NCBI RefSeq assembly: GCF_946480305.1
Contig: NZ_CAMLJQ010000040.1
Span: 1 to 38,558 of the forward strand
Direction: 5' to 3'
Length of the DNA: 38,558 bases
DNA from: an uncultured Caldimonas sp.
GTDB lineage: Bacteria; Pseudomonadota; Gammaproteobacteria; Burkholderiales; Burkholderiaceae
Shown: in pieces, positions 17,805 to 26,594 of the stretch
Layout of the letters: each line of letters starts with the position of its first letter
Numbering within the stretch: the first letter of the stretch is position 1
Program-made: the position numbers and the translations under genes
The notes under the pieces: generated by a model
Told to the model about the DNA's origin: nothing
Seen by the model: the letters and a program-made list of their open reading frames with translations, nothing else
Database searches by the model: none

Positions 17805-19037
17805 TCAGCCCTTGACCGCCGAAGCGAAGGCCTTCACGACATCGTCGACCGACTGGCTGTTGTTCCAGTACTTCGTGATCACGTCCTGCAGCGCGCCGTT
17901 CACGTCCGGCGTCACCAGCATTTCAGCGTTGGGCAGGTGGCGCGACGGATCCTTCATGATGCGGATGCCGGCCTGTGCGCACACGTCCATCTTGCTGGCG
18001 TCGACGTCGGTGCGGATCGGGATCGATCCCTTCTTGTTGTTGAAGGCCACCTGCGTCTGCGGCGAGGTCATCAGCGTCGCGAGCGTCTGCTGCGCCTTCA
18101 CGGCGTTGGCGTCGCTCGTCTTCGGGAACACGAACACGTCGCCCGAGATGATGTACGGCGACTTCGCACCGAGGCCCGGGAAGCAGCCGAACTCCTTGCC
18201 CGCCGTCTGGTTGGCGGCATTGAACTCGCCCTTGGCCCAGTCGCCCATGATCTGAATGCCCGCCTTGCCGGCGATCACCATCGAGGTGGCGTCGTTCCAG
18301 TTGCGGCCGGCCGAGCCCGCGTCCACATAGTCACGCAGACGCTTGAAGGTCGTCAGCACGCGCTTGAACTCGGCCGAGTTGATGGCCTTGATGTCGCCGT
18401 CGCGGTAGACCTTCATGAACAGGTCCTTGCCGCCGACGTTGGCCAGCAGCGTGTCGAAGGTGATCTTCTCCTGCCAGGGTTGCCCGCCCAGCGCCAGCGG
18501 CACGACGCCGGCGGCCTTCAGCTTGTCGAGCGCGGCGAACAGCTCGTCGACGTTCTGCGGTTCGGCCTTGATGCCGGCCTTGTTGAACGCGGACTTCGAA
18601 TACCAGAACCAGCCGGGCATGTGGATGTTGACCGGCACCGCGTAGTAGTGACCCTTGACCTTGACGCTGTTGATGATGGGGGCAGGGAAGAGCTTGTCCC
18701 AGCCTTCCTTCTGCGCGACCGCGTCCATGTTGTTCAGCAGGCCTTCATCGATCAGGTCGTGGAACTGCTTGGAGATGTTGAACTGCGCGGCGGTCGACGG
18801 GTTGCCGCCGACGATGCGGTTCACGGCGGCCGCGCGTGCGGGCTCCGCACCGGCCACCGCGTTGTCGACCCAAGTGCCGCCGGTCGCCTTGAAGGCGTTG
18901 GCGAACTCGCGCATTGCGGCGGATTCGCCGCCCGAAGTCCACCAGTGGATCACCTCGGCCTTGAGTGCTTGCGCCTGTGCAGCAGCCGCAAGGCTCATCA
19001 GGCTGGCGGCGGCAATGTGCTTGATCGGGAATTTCAC
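17805..19037 (-). CDS. Sugar ABC transporter substrate-binding protein (glucose/mannose type)
   Basis: Periplasmic solute-binding protein (410 aa) of the CUT1 family. The signal peptide is about 23 residues (MKFPIKHIAAASLMSLAAAAQAQA). The mature start EVIHWWTSGGESAAM resembles GtsA-type glucose-binding proteins. The SBP_bac_1 fold continues with VPVNIHMPGWFWYSKSAFNK and DVFVFPKTS. The start is GTG (19035-19037) with GAGGAG six nt upstream. It lies 76 bp downstream of the beta-glucosidase in the same operon. Sugar specificity cannot be read directly; glucose or a beta-glucoside is the likely ligand from context. Confidence 0.94.
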   Translation of the reverse strand: MKFPIKHIAAASLMSLAAAAQAQALKAEVIHWWTSGGESAAMREFANAFKATGGTWVDNAVAGAEPARAAAVNRIVGGNPSTAAQFNISKQFHDLIDEGLLNNMDAVAQKEGWDKLFPAPIINSVKVKGHYYAVPVNIHMPGWFWYSKSAFNKAGIKAEPQNVDELFAALDKLKAAGVVPLALGGQPWQEKITFDTLLANVGGKDLFMKVYRDGDIKAINSAEFKRVLTTFKRLRDYVDAGSAGRNWNDATSMVIAGKAGIQIMGDWAKGEFNAANQTAGKEFGCFPGLGAKSPYIISGDVFVFPKTSDANAVKAQQTLATLMTSPQTQVAFNNKKGSIPIRTDVDASKMDVCAQAGIRIMKDPSRHLPNAEMLVTPDVNGALQDVITKYWNNSQSVDDVVKAFASAVKG

Positions 19038-19113
19038 GTCAGTCTCCTCGAGGGTGGCGAGCTTAGTGCTCTGTCATGGATTGCGGTATGCGGGGCATCG
19101 GCAGTTGCCAAGG

Positions 19114-20487
19114 TCACGGCTTGCGCGATGCGAGAAAGTCCTTGAGCGCCAGTGCGCTGTCCTTCAGCGTGCGCACCTGCGTGTCGTAGTCGACGTGCAC
19201 GATGCCGAAGCGGCGCTCGTAGCCGAACGCCCATTCGAAGTTGTCCATCAGCGACCAGACGAAGTAGCCGCGCACGTCCACGCCTTCGCGCATCGCTGCG
19301 TCGACCGCAGCGAGGTGGCGGTCGATGTAGCTCAGGCGTTGCGCATCTCGCACGCGCCCGTTCTCGACGTGATCGTCGCAGGCGGCACCGTTTTCGGTGA
19401 TGTAGATCGGCGGCAGCTTGTCGTAGGTGTGCTTGAAGTCGATCAGCAGGCGGCGCAGGCTGTCCGGGTGCACTTCCCAGTCCATCTGCGTACGCTCCAC
19501 GCCCTCGGCGCGCACCTCGGTGTAGCCGTGGGCACCATCGCTCTTCACGTGCACGCGGAAGTAATAGTTGATGCCGAGGTAGTCCATCGGCCGGCCGATG
19601 ACGTCCATGTCGCCTTCGAGCACCAGCGGCTCGGTGCCGGGCCACAGCTTGAACAGGTCGGTGGGGTATTGCTTCTTCAGCAGTGCGTCGAGGATCCACG
19701 CGTTGTGCTGCACCTCGAACAGGCGGGCGGCCTCGCGGTCCTCGGCGCTGCTGGTCGCGGGCGATGCGGCGCCCACGTTCGCAACGAGGCCGCGGCGGGC
19801 CCCCGGGTCATTGGCTTCGATCGCAGACAGCGCTAGGCCATGACCCAGCAGCAGGTGGTGCAGTGCCTGTGTCGCGTAGCGCTTGGAGGTGCGGCCCGGC
19901 GCATGGTGGCCGTTGCCGTAGCCGAGGAAGGCCGAGCACCAGGGCTCGTTCAGCGTGGCCCATGCCGTCACGCGGCCGGACAACTCGCGCGACACGAGGT
20001 CGGCGTAGTCGGCAAAGCGGTACGCGGTGTCGCGGTTCAGCCAGCCGCCACGGTCTTCGAGGTGCTGCGGCAGATCCCAGTGGTAGAGCGTGACGTAAGT
20101 GTCGAGACCCTTCTCGCGCAGCCGGTCGAGCAGGCGCTTGTAGAAGTCCAGGCCCTTGTCGTTTTTCGTGCCGTCGGCGTGCATCACGCGAGGCCAGGCG
20201 ACCGACAGGCGATAGGCGTCGACGCCCAGGCCGGCAATGAGGTCCACGTCGTCCGCCCACTTTTCATAGTGGCGGCACGCCACGTCGCCGGTGTCGCCGT
20301 TCAACACCTTGCCGGGCGTGCGGCAGAAGGTGTCCCAGATCGACGGCAGGCGGCCGTCGGCGTTGGCGGCACCTTCGATCTGGAAGGCGGCGGTCGCGAC
20401 GCCCATCAGGAAATCCTGCCGCCGCACAGGCGAGTCAGGCGGCAGGTGGACCAGCCCGGATGCTTCATCCGAACGTTGCATCGACAC
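19114..20487 (-). CDS. GH1 family beta-glucosidase
   Basis: Glycoside hydrolase family 1 (457 aa), a retaining beta-glucosidase with a (beta/alpha)8 barrel. The acid/base Glu is in TLNEPW (about E181) and the nucleophile in YITENGA (about E365). Other family blocks are FLMGVATAAFQIEGA, RLSVAWPRV, YVTLYHWDLPQHLED and SLMDNFEWAFGY. No signal peptide is visible, so it acts in the cytoplasm on imported beta-glucosides such as cellobiose. The GTG at 20487 has GAGGAG 7 nt upstream; an ATG two codons later is the alternative. It is the first gene of the sugar operon, with a consensus promoter and operator just upstream. Confidence 0.96.
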   Translation of the reverse strand: MSMQRSDEASGLVHLPPDSPVRRQDFLMGVATAAFQIEGAANADGRLPSIWDTFCRTPGKVLNGDTGDVACRHYEKWADDVDLIAGLGVDAYRLSVAWPRVMHADGTKNDKGLDFYKRLLDRLREKGLDTYVTLYHWDLPQHLEDRGGWLNRDTAYRFADYADLVSRELSGRVTAWATLNEPWCSAFLGYGNGHHAPGRTSKRYATQALHHLLLGHGLALSAIEANDPGARRGLVANVGAASPATSSAEDREAARLFEVQHNAWILDALLKKQYPTDLFKLWPGTEPLVLEGDMDVIGRPMDYLGINYYFRVHVKSDGAHGYTEVRAEGVERTQMDWEVHPDSLRRLLIDFKHTYDKLPPIYITENGAACDDHVENGRVRDAQRLSYIDRHLAAVDAAMREGVDVRGYFVWSLMDNFEWAFGYERRFGIVHVDYDTQVRTLKDSALALKDFLASRKP

Positions 20488-20592
20488 AGTGGTTCTCCTC
20501 TGGAGGAATCCGGTTCAAGGGCACCGCAGGCAAGCACCGGCGGCACGGGGAAACTTCGGCAGCGAGCGCAGATGAGCCGCTTCCAGTCGTCA

Positions 20593-20606
20593 TGAAATCG
20601 TTTTCA
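20593..20606. promoter_or_regulatory. LacI-type operator at the beta-glucosidase promoter
   Basis: TGAAATCGTTTTCA is a 14-bp palindrome with one mismatched pair around a central CG, the LacI/GalR operator form. It covers about +2 to +15 of the predicted minus-strand promoter, where a bound repressor would block initiation or clearance. It matches the palindrome ahead of the porin and lies in the divergent region shared with the regulator gene. Confidence 0.72.
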
Positions 20607-20614
20607 CAACTTGA

Positions 20615-20643
20615 ATTTGATCGACATCCGGAAAAAGTGTCAA
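20615..20643 (-). promoter_or_regulatory. Sigma-70-type promoter of the beta-glucosidase/transport operon
   Basis: On the minus strand a perfect -35 TTGACA (20638-20643) is followed after exactly 17 bp by TCAAAT (20615-20620) as -10. Transcription would start near 20608, right at the edge of the LacI-type operator at 20593-20606. The leader to the GTG at 20487 would be about 120 nt. Confidence 0.7.
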
Positions 20644-20740
20644 CCCCTGGTTCACCCTACTAGCCGGAAATCCGTCTGCATCTAGGAGGATGTGGCGGAA
20701 TACAATCGCGCCCTGTTCTTGCGGCCCCGCCCCAAACACT

Positions 20741-21772
20741 GTGAAAACGAAAAGCAAAACTCCCCGGGAAGCGGGCGGTTCAGCGACCTTGCTCGAGGTC
20801 GCCCGGGCGGCCGGTGTGTCTGCCGCCACTGTTTCGCGCATCCTCAATGGCGGCACCCGTGTCTCGGCCGAGAAGCGGCAGGCGGTGGAGAAAGCGATTG
20901 CCGCGCTGAACTTCAAGCCCAACCTGCTCGCGCAGAGCCTCAAGCGCGGCCGCTCGATGATGTTCGGCGTGCTGACCCAGGACGTGGACAGCCCGTTTTT
21001 CGCCGAGACGCTGCTGGGTGTGGAAGCGGCGCTCAGCGGCACCGGCTACGAACCGCTGATTGCCAGCGGCCACTGGAATCCGAAGGAGGAAGCCGATCGC
21101 ATCCGCCGCCTGCTGGCGCGGCAGGTGGACGGCATGATCGTGCTGTTCGGCCGCTTGTCGAACGACGAGTTGCTGCGCTTCTCGGAGCACGTGCCGGTGG
21201 TGGCGACCGGCCACGAGCTCAATGCCGATCGCGCGCTGGCCTTTCGCCTCGACAGCGAGGCCGGCGGTTACCTGGCGACCAAGCACCTGCTCGACCTCGG
21301 CCACCGCGGCATCGCGCACATCGCGGGCCCGGCCGACCACGCCGATGCGCTCGACCGCCTGGCCGGCTACCGGCGTGCGCTCGCCGAGGCCGGCGTCGCG
21401 TTCGACGAGCGCCTCGTCGTGCAGGGCAACTTCAAGGAGCCCGGCGGCGTGATGGGGGCGAACCGGCTGCTCGATTCCGGCGTGCCGTTCACCGCCATCT
21501 TCGCGGCCAACGACCAGACGGCCTTCGGTGCCCGGCTTGCGCTGTACCGCCGTGGCATCCGCGTGCCGGAGGATCTGTCGCTGATCGGCTTCGACGACCT
21601 GCCCAGCTCGCTCTACACCACGCCGCCCCTCACCACCGTGCGGCAACCGATGTTCGACGTCGGCAAGCTCGCGGCGCAGGCGCTGCTGCAACTGGTGGAA
21701 GGGCAGCCTGCGCGCATCGCGGTGCCCGAGTTGTCGCTGGTGATCCGCGAAACGACACGTCGCCTGCGCTGA
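20741..21772 (+). CDS. LacI-family transcriptional regulator
   Basis: LacI/GalR-type repressor (343 aa). The N-terminal HTH with hinge is ATLLEVARAAGVSAATVSRI, followed by KPNLLAQSLKRGRS. The periplasmic-binding-like effector core runs from about residue 65 (MMFGVLTQDVDSPFFAETLL) to the end, with the C-terminal TTVRQPMFDVGKLAAQ. The GTG at 20741 is chosen because it gives a family-like N-terminus (MKTKSKTPREAGG). An ATG at 20690 touching an AGGAGG would add 17 unrelated residues and lies upstream of a TACAAT -10-like hexamer (20701-20706). It is divergent from the sugar operon and is probably its repressor, with the sugar or its phosphate as inducer. Confidence 0.93.
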   Translation: MKTKSKTPREAGGSATLLEVARAAGVSAATVSRILNGGTRVSAEKRQAVEKAIAALNFKPNLLAQSLKRGRSMMFGVLTQDVDSPFFAETLLGVEAALSGTGYEPLIASGHWNPKEEADRIRRLLARQVDGMIVLFGRLSNDELLRFSEHVPVVATGHELNADRALAFRLDSEAGGYLATKHLLDLGHRGIAHIAGPADHADALDRLAGYRRALAEAGVAFDERLVVQGNFKEPGGVMGANRLLDSGVPFTAIFAANDQTAFGARLALYRRGIRVPEDLSLIGFDDLPSSLYTTPPLTTVRQPMFDVGKLAAQALLQLVEGQPARIAVPELSLVIRETTRRLR

Positions 21773-21819
21773 AGATCGCACGCGCAACGCCCGGCCCTGC
21801 AGGGCGGCGTGGCGGCGGG

Positions 21820-21825
21820 CACAAT
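21820..21825 (+). promoter_or_regulatory. -10 element of a likely leaderless transcript (EamA gene)
   Basis: CACAAT ends exactly 6 nt before the ATG at 21832, which places the expected transcription start on the A of the start codon. No Shine-Dalgarno is present. A -35 box is not clear. Confidence 0.4.
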
Positions 21826-21831
21826 CATCCG

Positions 21832-22731
21832 ATGACTGACCGCCACCAGCATCTCGATCCTCGTGCCGTGCTCCTGCTCGTCGGCTGCTGCCTGTTGTGG
21901 GGCCTGCAGCAGATCGTCGCCAAGGCCACCTTGCCCATGATGCCGCCGGTGATGCAGGCGGCACTTCGCTCGGCCATCGCAGCCTTGCTGGTGTGGGCCT
22001 GGGCGGCCTCGCGAGGCATCCCGCTATTCAGGCGCGACGGCACCTTGCCCGGCGGCCTGCTCGCCGGCCTGCTGTTCGCTGCCGAATTCGTCTGCCTCTA
22101 CGTCGGCCTCGGCTACACCAGCGCGTCGCGCCTCGTGGTGTTGCTGTACCTGTCGCCGTTCGTCGTCGCTGCCGGCATGCCCTTCATTGCGCGCAGCGAG
22201 CGGCTCGCACCCACGCAGATCTTCGGCCTCGCGCTCGGGTTCGCGGCCGTCGTCATGGCGTTCAGCGACGGCTTCCTGCGCGGCGGCGCCGGCGGGCAAC
22301 GGTGGATCGGCGACCTGCTCGCCGTCACGGGTGCGTTGCTGTGGGGCGCCACCACGCTGTCGATCCGTGCCACGCGGCTCGGCGTGGCGGCGCCCGAGAA
22401 AACGCTGTTCTATCAACTGGCCGTCTCCGCCGTGGCGATGGGTGCCGTCTCGGCACTGCGCGGCGAAGCATGGCCCGCCGAGTGGAGCGCAGGGTTGTCG
22501 GCGTCGATGTTCTTCCAGTCGGTGGTGGTCGCATTTGCGAGCTACCTCGTCTGGTTCTGGATGGTGCGGCACTACCCGGCCACGCGGCTCGCGTCGTTCA
22601 CCTTCCTCACGCCGCTGTTCGGCTTGCTGCTGGGCTGGGCGCTGCTCGACGAGCCCATCACCCCGCAACTGCTGCTCGCGCTGTGCGGCGTGGCGACCGG
22701 CATCTGGCTGGTGAACCGGCGGCGGCTGTAG
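21832..22731 (+). CDS. EamA/DMT-family transporter
   Basis: Ten-helix drug/metabolite transporter (299 aa) made of two EamA repeats (about residues 14-140 and 152-296). The first repeat begins LLVGCCLLWGLQQIVAKATL and the second GDLLAVTGALLWGATTLSIR. It ends LVNRRRL. The substrate is unknown; relatives export amino acids or other metabolites. It follows the LacI-type gene by 59 bp, and a -10-like CACAAT six bases before the ATG suggests its own leaderless transcript. Confidence 0.92.
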   Translation: MTDRHQHLDPRAVLLLVGCCLLWGLQQIVAKATLPMMPPVMQAALRSAIAALLVWAWAASRGIPLFRRDGTLPGGLLAGLLFAAEFVCLYVGLGYTSASRLVVLLYLSPFVVAAGMPFIARSERLAPTQIFGLALGFAAVVMAFSDGFLRGGAGGQRWIGDLLAVTGALLWGATTLSIRATRLGVAAPEKTLFYQLAVSAVAMGAVSALRGEAWPAEWSAGLSASMFFQSVVVAFASYLVWFWMVRHYPATRLASFTFLTPLFGLLLGWALLDEPITPQLLLALCGVATGIWLVNRRRL

Positions 22732-22754
22732 CAGGCGCGGTGAGGCGCGCTCCC

Positions 22755-22760
22755 TAGAAT
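22755..22760 (+). promoter_or_regulatory. -10 element of a likely leaderless transcript (AmpG-like gene)
   Basis: TAGAAT ends exactly 6 nt before the ATG at 22767, so transcription would begin at the start codon. There is no Shine-Dalgarno in the interval, and no strong -35. Confidence 0.4.
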
Positions 22761-22766
22761 GCGCGC

Positions 22767-24284
22767 ATGACATCCGCCTCCCCGGCTGCACCCACGCCTG
22801 CCTACAAGCGCAAGCTTTTCTGGGTCGCATTGCTGTATTTCTCCGAAGGCCTGCCGCTCGGCGTCTTCTACGACATCTTCCCCGTCTACTTCCGCCAGCA
22901 GGGCGTCAGCCTCGCCGACATCGGGCTGCTCAGCCTGCTGGGCCTGGCCTGGACCGTGAAGTTCCTGTGGGCACCCGCGGTCGACTGGGCACGGCGGCAT
23001 CGGTGGTGGATCTCGGCTGCCAACCTCGGCATGGCCTGCGTGATGTGGCTCTTCGCGGGCACTCTCGGGTTCGGGCCATGGGTGTGGATCGCGATCGGTG
23101 TGTTCACCGTGATGTCCGCGACCAACGACATCGCGACCGACGGCTACACGATCGAGCTGCTCGACAAGCGCGAGTACGGTCTGGCCAACGGCATCCGCAT
23201 CGGTTTCTATCGTGTGGGCATGCTCACCGCGGGTGCGGTGTTGATGGTCTCGGGCTGGTTCGGCTGGTCGGTCGCCTACCTGCTCGGCGGCGCCGTGTTC
23301 CTCGTCAATGCCCTGGTCGTGCTGCTCGCACCGCGCGAGCCGGCCCGGCCCGGTGCCCCGCCCGGCAGCGTGGGCAAGGAGTTCGCGCTGCTGCGCGAGC
23401 AACCGCTGTGGGTACTGGCGCTCGGCCTCGTGCTGCTGGGCCTGCTGTGGCCGGCGTTGCCACCGGTCGCCAAGGCGATCGGCTGGGAGGGGCTCGCTCC
23501 GCTGGCCGGCACCTGGTGGTTCCGCGGCGCGATACCGGTGAGCCTGATGTTCGCCGGTGCCGGCCTGATGGTGAAGGCCGCGCGCGGCCCCCGCGCCGAC
23601 CTGATGCGCGAAGGCCCGGTGTTCGGCGCCTGGGTCGAGCTGTTGTCGCGCCACGGCATGATCTCCATCCTCGTGTTCATCCTGCTGTTCAAGCTCGGCG
23701 ACGCGGCGATGGGCTTCATGGTCAAGCCCTTCTGGGTGGACTCGGGTTTCTCCAACCAGCAGATCGGCTTCGTCAGCGTGAACGTCGGCCTGGCGCTGTC
23801 GATCGCAGGCGGACTGATCGGCGGCTGGTACGTCGACCGCGCGGGCATCTTCAAGGGCTTGTGGGTGCTGGGCCTGTGGCAGGCGCTCTCGAATCTCGGC
23901 TACGCCCTGGCTGCCTGGTACGTGCCGCGCGCGCTGCCCGGTGCGGACGGCATCGTGCAACCGGTCGAGATCATGTTGCATCACCAGGCCGCGGTGTATG
24001 CCGCGAGCGGGCTGGAGAGCTTCACCGGCGGGCTCGGCACGGGGGCGTTCCTGGCCTTCCTGATGGCCATCACGAGCCGCGCCAAGGCCACCACCGAGTA
24101 CGCGATCCTGTCGTCGATCTTCGCGTTCTCGCGCGCCGTCGCCGGCTGGGCGGGCGGCATCGGCGCGCAGGAGATGGGCTTCGCGGCCTATTTCTTCCTG
24201 ACGTTCTGGCTATCCTTTCCCGCTTACCTGTTGTTGCCGCGGGTGCGCCGCATGCTGGAACAACAAGATGCCAACCCGGTCTGA
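22767..24284 (+). CDS. AmpG-like muropeptide MFS transporter
   Basis: Major facilitator (505 aa) with 12 or more hydrophobic helices and AmpG-like N-terminal motif YFSEGLPLGVFYDIFPVYFR. ATNDIATDGYTIELLDKREYGLANG is the conserved loop between helices 4 and 5. The long middle insertion matches the AmpG group. AmpG imports anhydromuropeptides from the periplasm for cell-wall recycling, and in some bacteria sets beta-lactamase induction. No ampC/ampR lies nearby, so the substrate is inferred from family only. The M48 protease gene follows 6 bp downstream and is probably cotranscribed. Confidence 0.85.
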   Translation: MTSASPAAPTPAYKRKLFWVALLYFSEGLPLGVFYDIFPVYFRQQGVSLADIGLLSLLGLAWTVKFLWAPAVDWARRHRWWISAANLGMACVMWLFAGTLGFGPWVWIAIGVFTVMSATNDIATDGYTIELLDKREYGLANGIRIGFYRVGMLTAGAVLMVSGWFGWSVAYLLGGAVFLVNALVVLLAPREPARPGAPPGSVGKEFALLREQPLWVLALGLVLLGLLWPALPPVAKAIGWEGLAPLAGTWWFRGAIPVSLMFAGAGLMVKAARGPRADLMREGPVFGAWVELLSRHGMISILVFILLFKLGDAAMGFMVKPFWVDSGFSNQQIGFVSVNVGLALSIAGGLIGGWYVDRAGIFKGLWVLGLWQALSNLGYALAAWYVPRALPGADGIVQPVEIMLHHQAAVYAASGLESFTGGLGTGAFLAFLMAITSRAKATTEYAILSSIFAFSRAVAGWAGGIGAQEMGFAAYFFLTFWLSFPAYLLLPRVRRMLEQQDANPV

Positions 24285-24290
24285 GGACGT

Positions 24291-25205
24291 ATGAAACTGC
24301 AAGCCTTCCATCACTGTGCGCTGTGCGCGGGGCTGGCCGCGCTCGATACACCAACCCACGAGGCGGCACCGCCACAGCCCGGGCGCCGACTGTTCACCGG
24401 TGCCCTGCTCGCGGCGGGTGCGGCGGCCGCAATGCCCGCCGCCGCGCAGCGTGAAGGCGTGGACGTGGGCAAGCAGTCGTCGTTCTCGAAGCTGGTGCCG
24501 GCCGAGCAGGTGGAGGCCGCCGCGCAGCAGCAGTACTCGCAGATGATGCAGCAGGCCCGCGCGCAGGACGCGCTGGCGCCCGCGGACCACCCGCAGGTCG
24601 TGCGCCTGCGCTACGTCGCCGAGCGGCTGATCCCGTTCAGCCTGCCGTGGAACGCCCGCGCCAAGCAGTGGAAGTGGGAGGTCAACCTGATCGGCTCCAA
24701 GCAGATCAACGCCTTCTGCATGCCGGGCGGCAAGATCGCCTTCTACAGCGGCATCCTCGAGCAGCTGAAGCTCAACGATGACGAGGTGGCCCAGATCATG
24801 GGCCACGAGATCGCCCACGCGCTGCGTGAGCATGCGCGCGAACGCATGGGCAAGACGGCCGCCACGCGCATCGGCGCCGGTCTGCTGTCGAGCCTGCTCG
24901 GGCTGGGCAACACCGGCGATGCGCTGCTCAACATGGGCGGGCAACTGCTCACGCTGCGCTTCTCGCGAGAAGACGAGTCCGAGAGCGACCTGGTCGGCAT
25001 GGACATCGCCGCCCGTGCCGGCTACGACCCCAATGCCGGCGTGACGCTGTGGCAGAAGATGATCGCCGCCAGCAAGGGCGCGCCGCCGCAGTTCCTGTCG
25101 ACCCACCCCGCGGGCGAGACGCGCATCCGCGATCTGCAGAAGAACATGCCGCGGGTGATGCCGCTGTACCAGAAGGCAGAGAAACCGAGCCGCCGATTCG
25201 GGTAG
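24291..25205 (+). CDS. M48 family metallopeptidase (Tat-type leader)
   Basis: Zinc metalloprotease (304 aa) of the M48/YggG group. The zinc site is HEIAH (about 172-176) in IMGHEIAHALREHARERMGK, with the third ligand in the downstream SREDESESDLVGMDIAARAGYD. The N-terminus has an unusual 31-residue prefix and then GRRLFTGALLAAGAAAAMPA, which reads as a twin-arginine signal ending at AAAQ. It probably acts in the periplasm on misfolded envelope proteins. It begins 6 bp after the AmpG-like gene. Confidence 0.92.
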   Translation: MKLQAFHHCALCAGLAALDTPTHEAAPPQPGRRLFTGALLAAGAAAAMPAAAQREGVDVGKQSSFSKLVPAEQVEAAAQQQYSQMMQQARAQDALAPADHPQVVRLRYVAERLIPFSLPWNARAKQWKWEVNLIGSKQINAFCMPGGKIAFYSGILEQLKLNDDEVAQIMGHEIAHALREHARERMGKTAATRIGAGLLSSLLGLGNTGDALLNMGGQLLTLRFSREDESESDLVGMDIAARAGYDPNAGVTLWQKMIAASKGAPPQFLSTHPAGETRIRDLQKNMPRVMPLYQKAEKPSRRFG

Positions 25206-25411
25206 GGTCGGTCGACACGAATGAACGAACGGCCGCCAGCCGTGCCGTCGCGCACTCCCTCGCACCGAAGACCGCGCCTCCACGGTCTGCCCCGATCGAG
25301 CACCGCTCGCGGCGGCAGCCGGCGTTTGGCAAGCAACGAGGCAGGACCGCGACGTTGCTCAAGCGGCTGGCCGCATCGCCGCCTCATCGCACTCGGACGC
25401 CGTTCGCGTCT

Positions 25412-25435
25412 GACCTGAGGGGTTGCACTCAGGTC
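25412..25435 (-). terminator. Stem-loop over the ankyrin gene stop codon
   Basis: GACCTGAG/CTCAGGTC, an 8-bp perfect inverted repeat with an 8-nt loop, includes the TGA of the ankyrin gene (minus strand). No U-tract follows, so termination is uncertain. The 223-bp interval 25206-25428 otherwise shows no gene. Confidence 0.4.
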
Positions 25436-26418
25436 GCCATGCCCATCCGTTCCAATGCCTCGATCTCGGCGTTGGGCATGCGCGCGATCTCCGCCGCCGC
25501 GGGGGATCTCTGGTTCCAGGCGTGCCGGAAGCCGGTGACGATCGCGTCTCGCTGACGGTTGTCCAACACGTCCCATTGGCTCTGCGTGAGCGAGAGCGCG
25601 CGCACGCCGAGGTTGCCGAGCATGTCGGGCGGCACCGAGCCCAGGGCGGCCGGGTTGAGTTCCGAGAGCTGTGGCCCGGTGAAATACGGCAAGCCGGCCT
25701 GTACCTCGCCTGGGTCGAGCAGCGGTACGCGTTCCATCGGCACGGTGGTCACCGTGGCCTGGCGTTCGTGCACCGGGATCTGATCCAGACGCCGCGCATC
25801 CGGCTGCTCGGCGTGCGCCCTCAGGGTTTGCAGGATCGTTCGCGCGGGGCCGCTCACGTCGGGTGGCTGCAGTCGCGTCTGGCCCACTCGTTGCTCAGCC
25901 AGTGCCAAAGGTGTTTGTGTGCGCTTGTTCGGAATCGTCAGCAGCTCCGGGGCCCGGTCGACCAGCAGGTTCACCACCTCCTGGTTACCGCTTTTCACCG
26001 CGACATGCAGTGCGGTGTTCTTTCCCGATGCGGTGCCCACTGCGGGATTGGCGCCGTGGTCGAGCAGGGTCTCCATCAACTGCCGGTTGCCGTCGGGGCC
26101 CGCTGCTATATGGACGGCCGCGCGACCTGTCGGGACCAACCCCATCCGGTAGTGCAGTGTGTCGCCCTGGGCGCCGCGCTGCAGTGCCGCTGTGACGAGG
26201 GTCGTGTTCCGGTTTGCGACCGCATGCCTCAACGGATCGTCGCGCCTGTTCTGTGCGCGCCTCGCGCCGAGGCGGGCCCTCAGGCCTCCAGGGGCCTCTC
26301 CCGCTGGAGCGCCAGTCGCCCGCGCCGCCTCTACGGCGCTCGCCGTGGTCGACGTCGACGGACCCGGTTGGGCTGGGGTATAGGCAGGTGGGCCGGCGGG
26401 GCGGATGGGTGTGCTCAT
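25429..26418 (-). CDS. Ankyrin-repeat protein, candidate type III secreted effector
   Basis: 329-residue protein with no signal peptide. Residues 1-45 are Pro/Ser/Thr/Ala-rich and disordered (MSTPIRPAGPPAYTPAQPGP...), then come basic residues. About three to four ankyrin repeats follow, e.g. TGRAAVHIAAGPDGNRQLME, LLDHGANPAVG, NTALHVAVKSGNQEVVNLLV and TQTPLALAEQ. The C-terminal 120 residues match no family I recognise. The ATG at 26418 has GAGGT 6 nt upstream; an ATG at 26481 is the alternative. The gene stands alone with 334 bp upstream, including a PIP-type box and -10 at a canonical spacing. Secretion is inferred from promoter and N-terminus; it could instead be an ordinary cytosolic ankyrin protein. 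Confidence 0.82.
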   Translation of the reverse strand: MSTPIRPAGPPAYTPAQPGPSTSTTASAVEAARATGAPAGEAPGGLRARLGARRAQNRRDDPLRHAVANRNTTLVTAALQRGAQGDTLHYRMGLVPTGRAAVHIAAGPDGNRQLMETLLDHGANPAVGTASGKNTALHVAVKSGNQEVVNLLVDRAPELLTIPNKRTQTPLALAEQRVGQTRLQPPDVSGPARTILQTLRAHAEQPDARRLDQIPVHERQATVTTVPMERVPLLDPGEVQAGLPYFTGPQLSELNPAALGSVPPDMLGNLGVRALSLTQSQWDVLDNRQRDAIVTGFRHAWNQRSPAAAEIARMPNAEIEALERMGMAT

Positions 26419-26532
26419 GATGACCTCGGGGTAAGCAGGCGAACGCGCGATGAGTGACCTCGCAGCGTCGGTTCCGATCGGCATCGTCTTCAGACTTCGC
26501 GTCACCCACCGGCTCGCAACTGCGTCCCCTTC

Positions 26533-26594
26533 ACTCTGTCTGACACAGCGCCGAGGTAGCGTCTGGCCGCCGAAGGCCGAGTCCAAAAAGCGAA
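26533..26594 (-). promoter_or_regulatory. PIP (hrpII) box with -10 element upstream of the ankyrin gene
   Basis: Minus strand: TTCGC (26594-26590), 15 nt, TTCGG (26574-26570), an exact fit to TTCGB-N15-TTCGB. After 31 nt CAGAGT (26538-26533) fits the YANNNT -10, within the 30-32 nt spacing known for HrpX/HrpB-controlled promoters of Xanthomonas and Ralstonia type III effectors. Predicted transcription start is near 26526, giving a leader of about 108 nt. The rest of the 334-bp interval 26419-26752 shows no other gene. Confidence 0.6.

Noticed and set aside
20692..21831. Long plus-strand frame over the LacI-type gene that continues into the EamA gene
   Set aside because: Only the part from 21832 is a real protein. 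The upstream part is a frame-shifted Arg/Ala-rich shadow of the regulator, so this is not a fusion.
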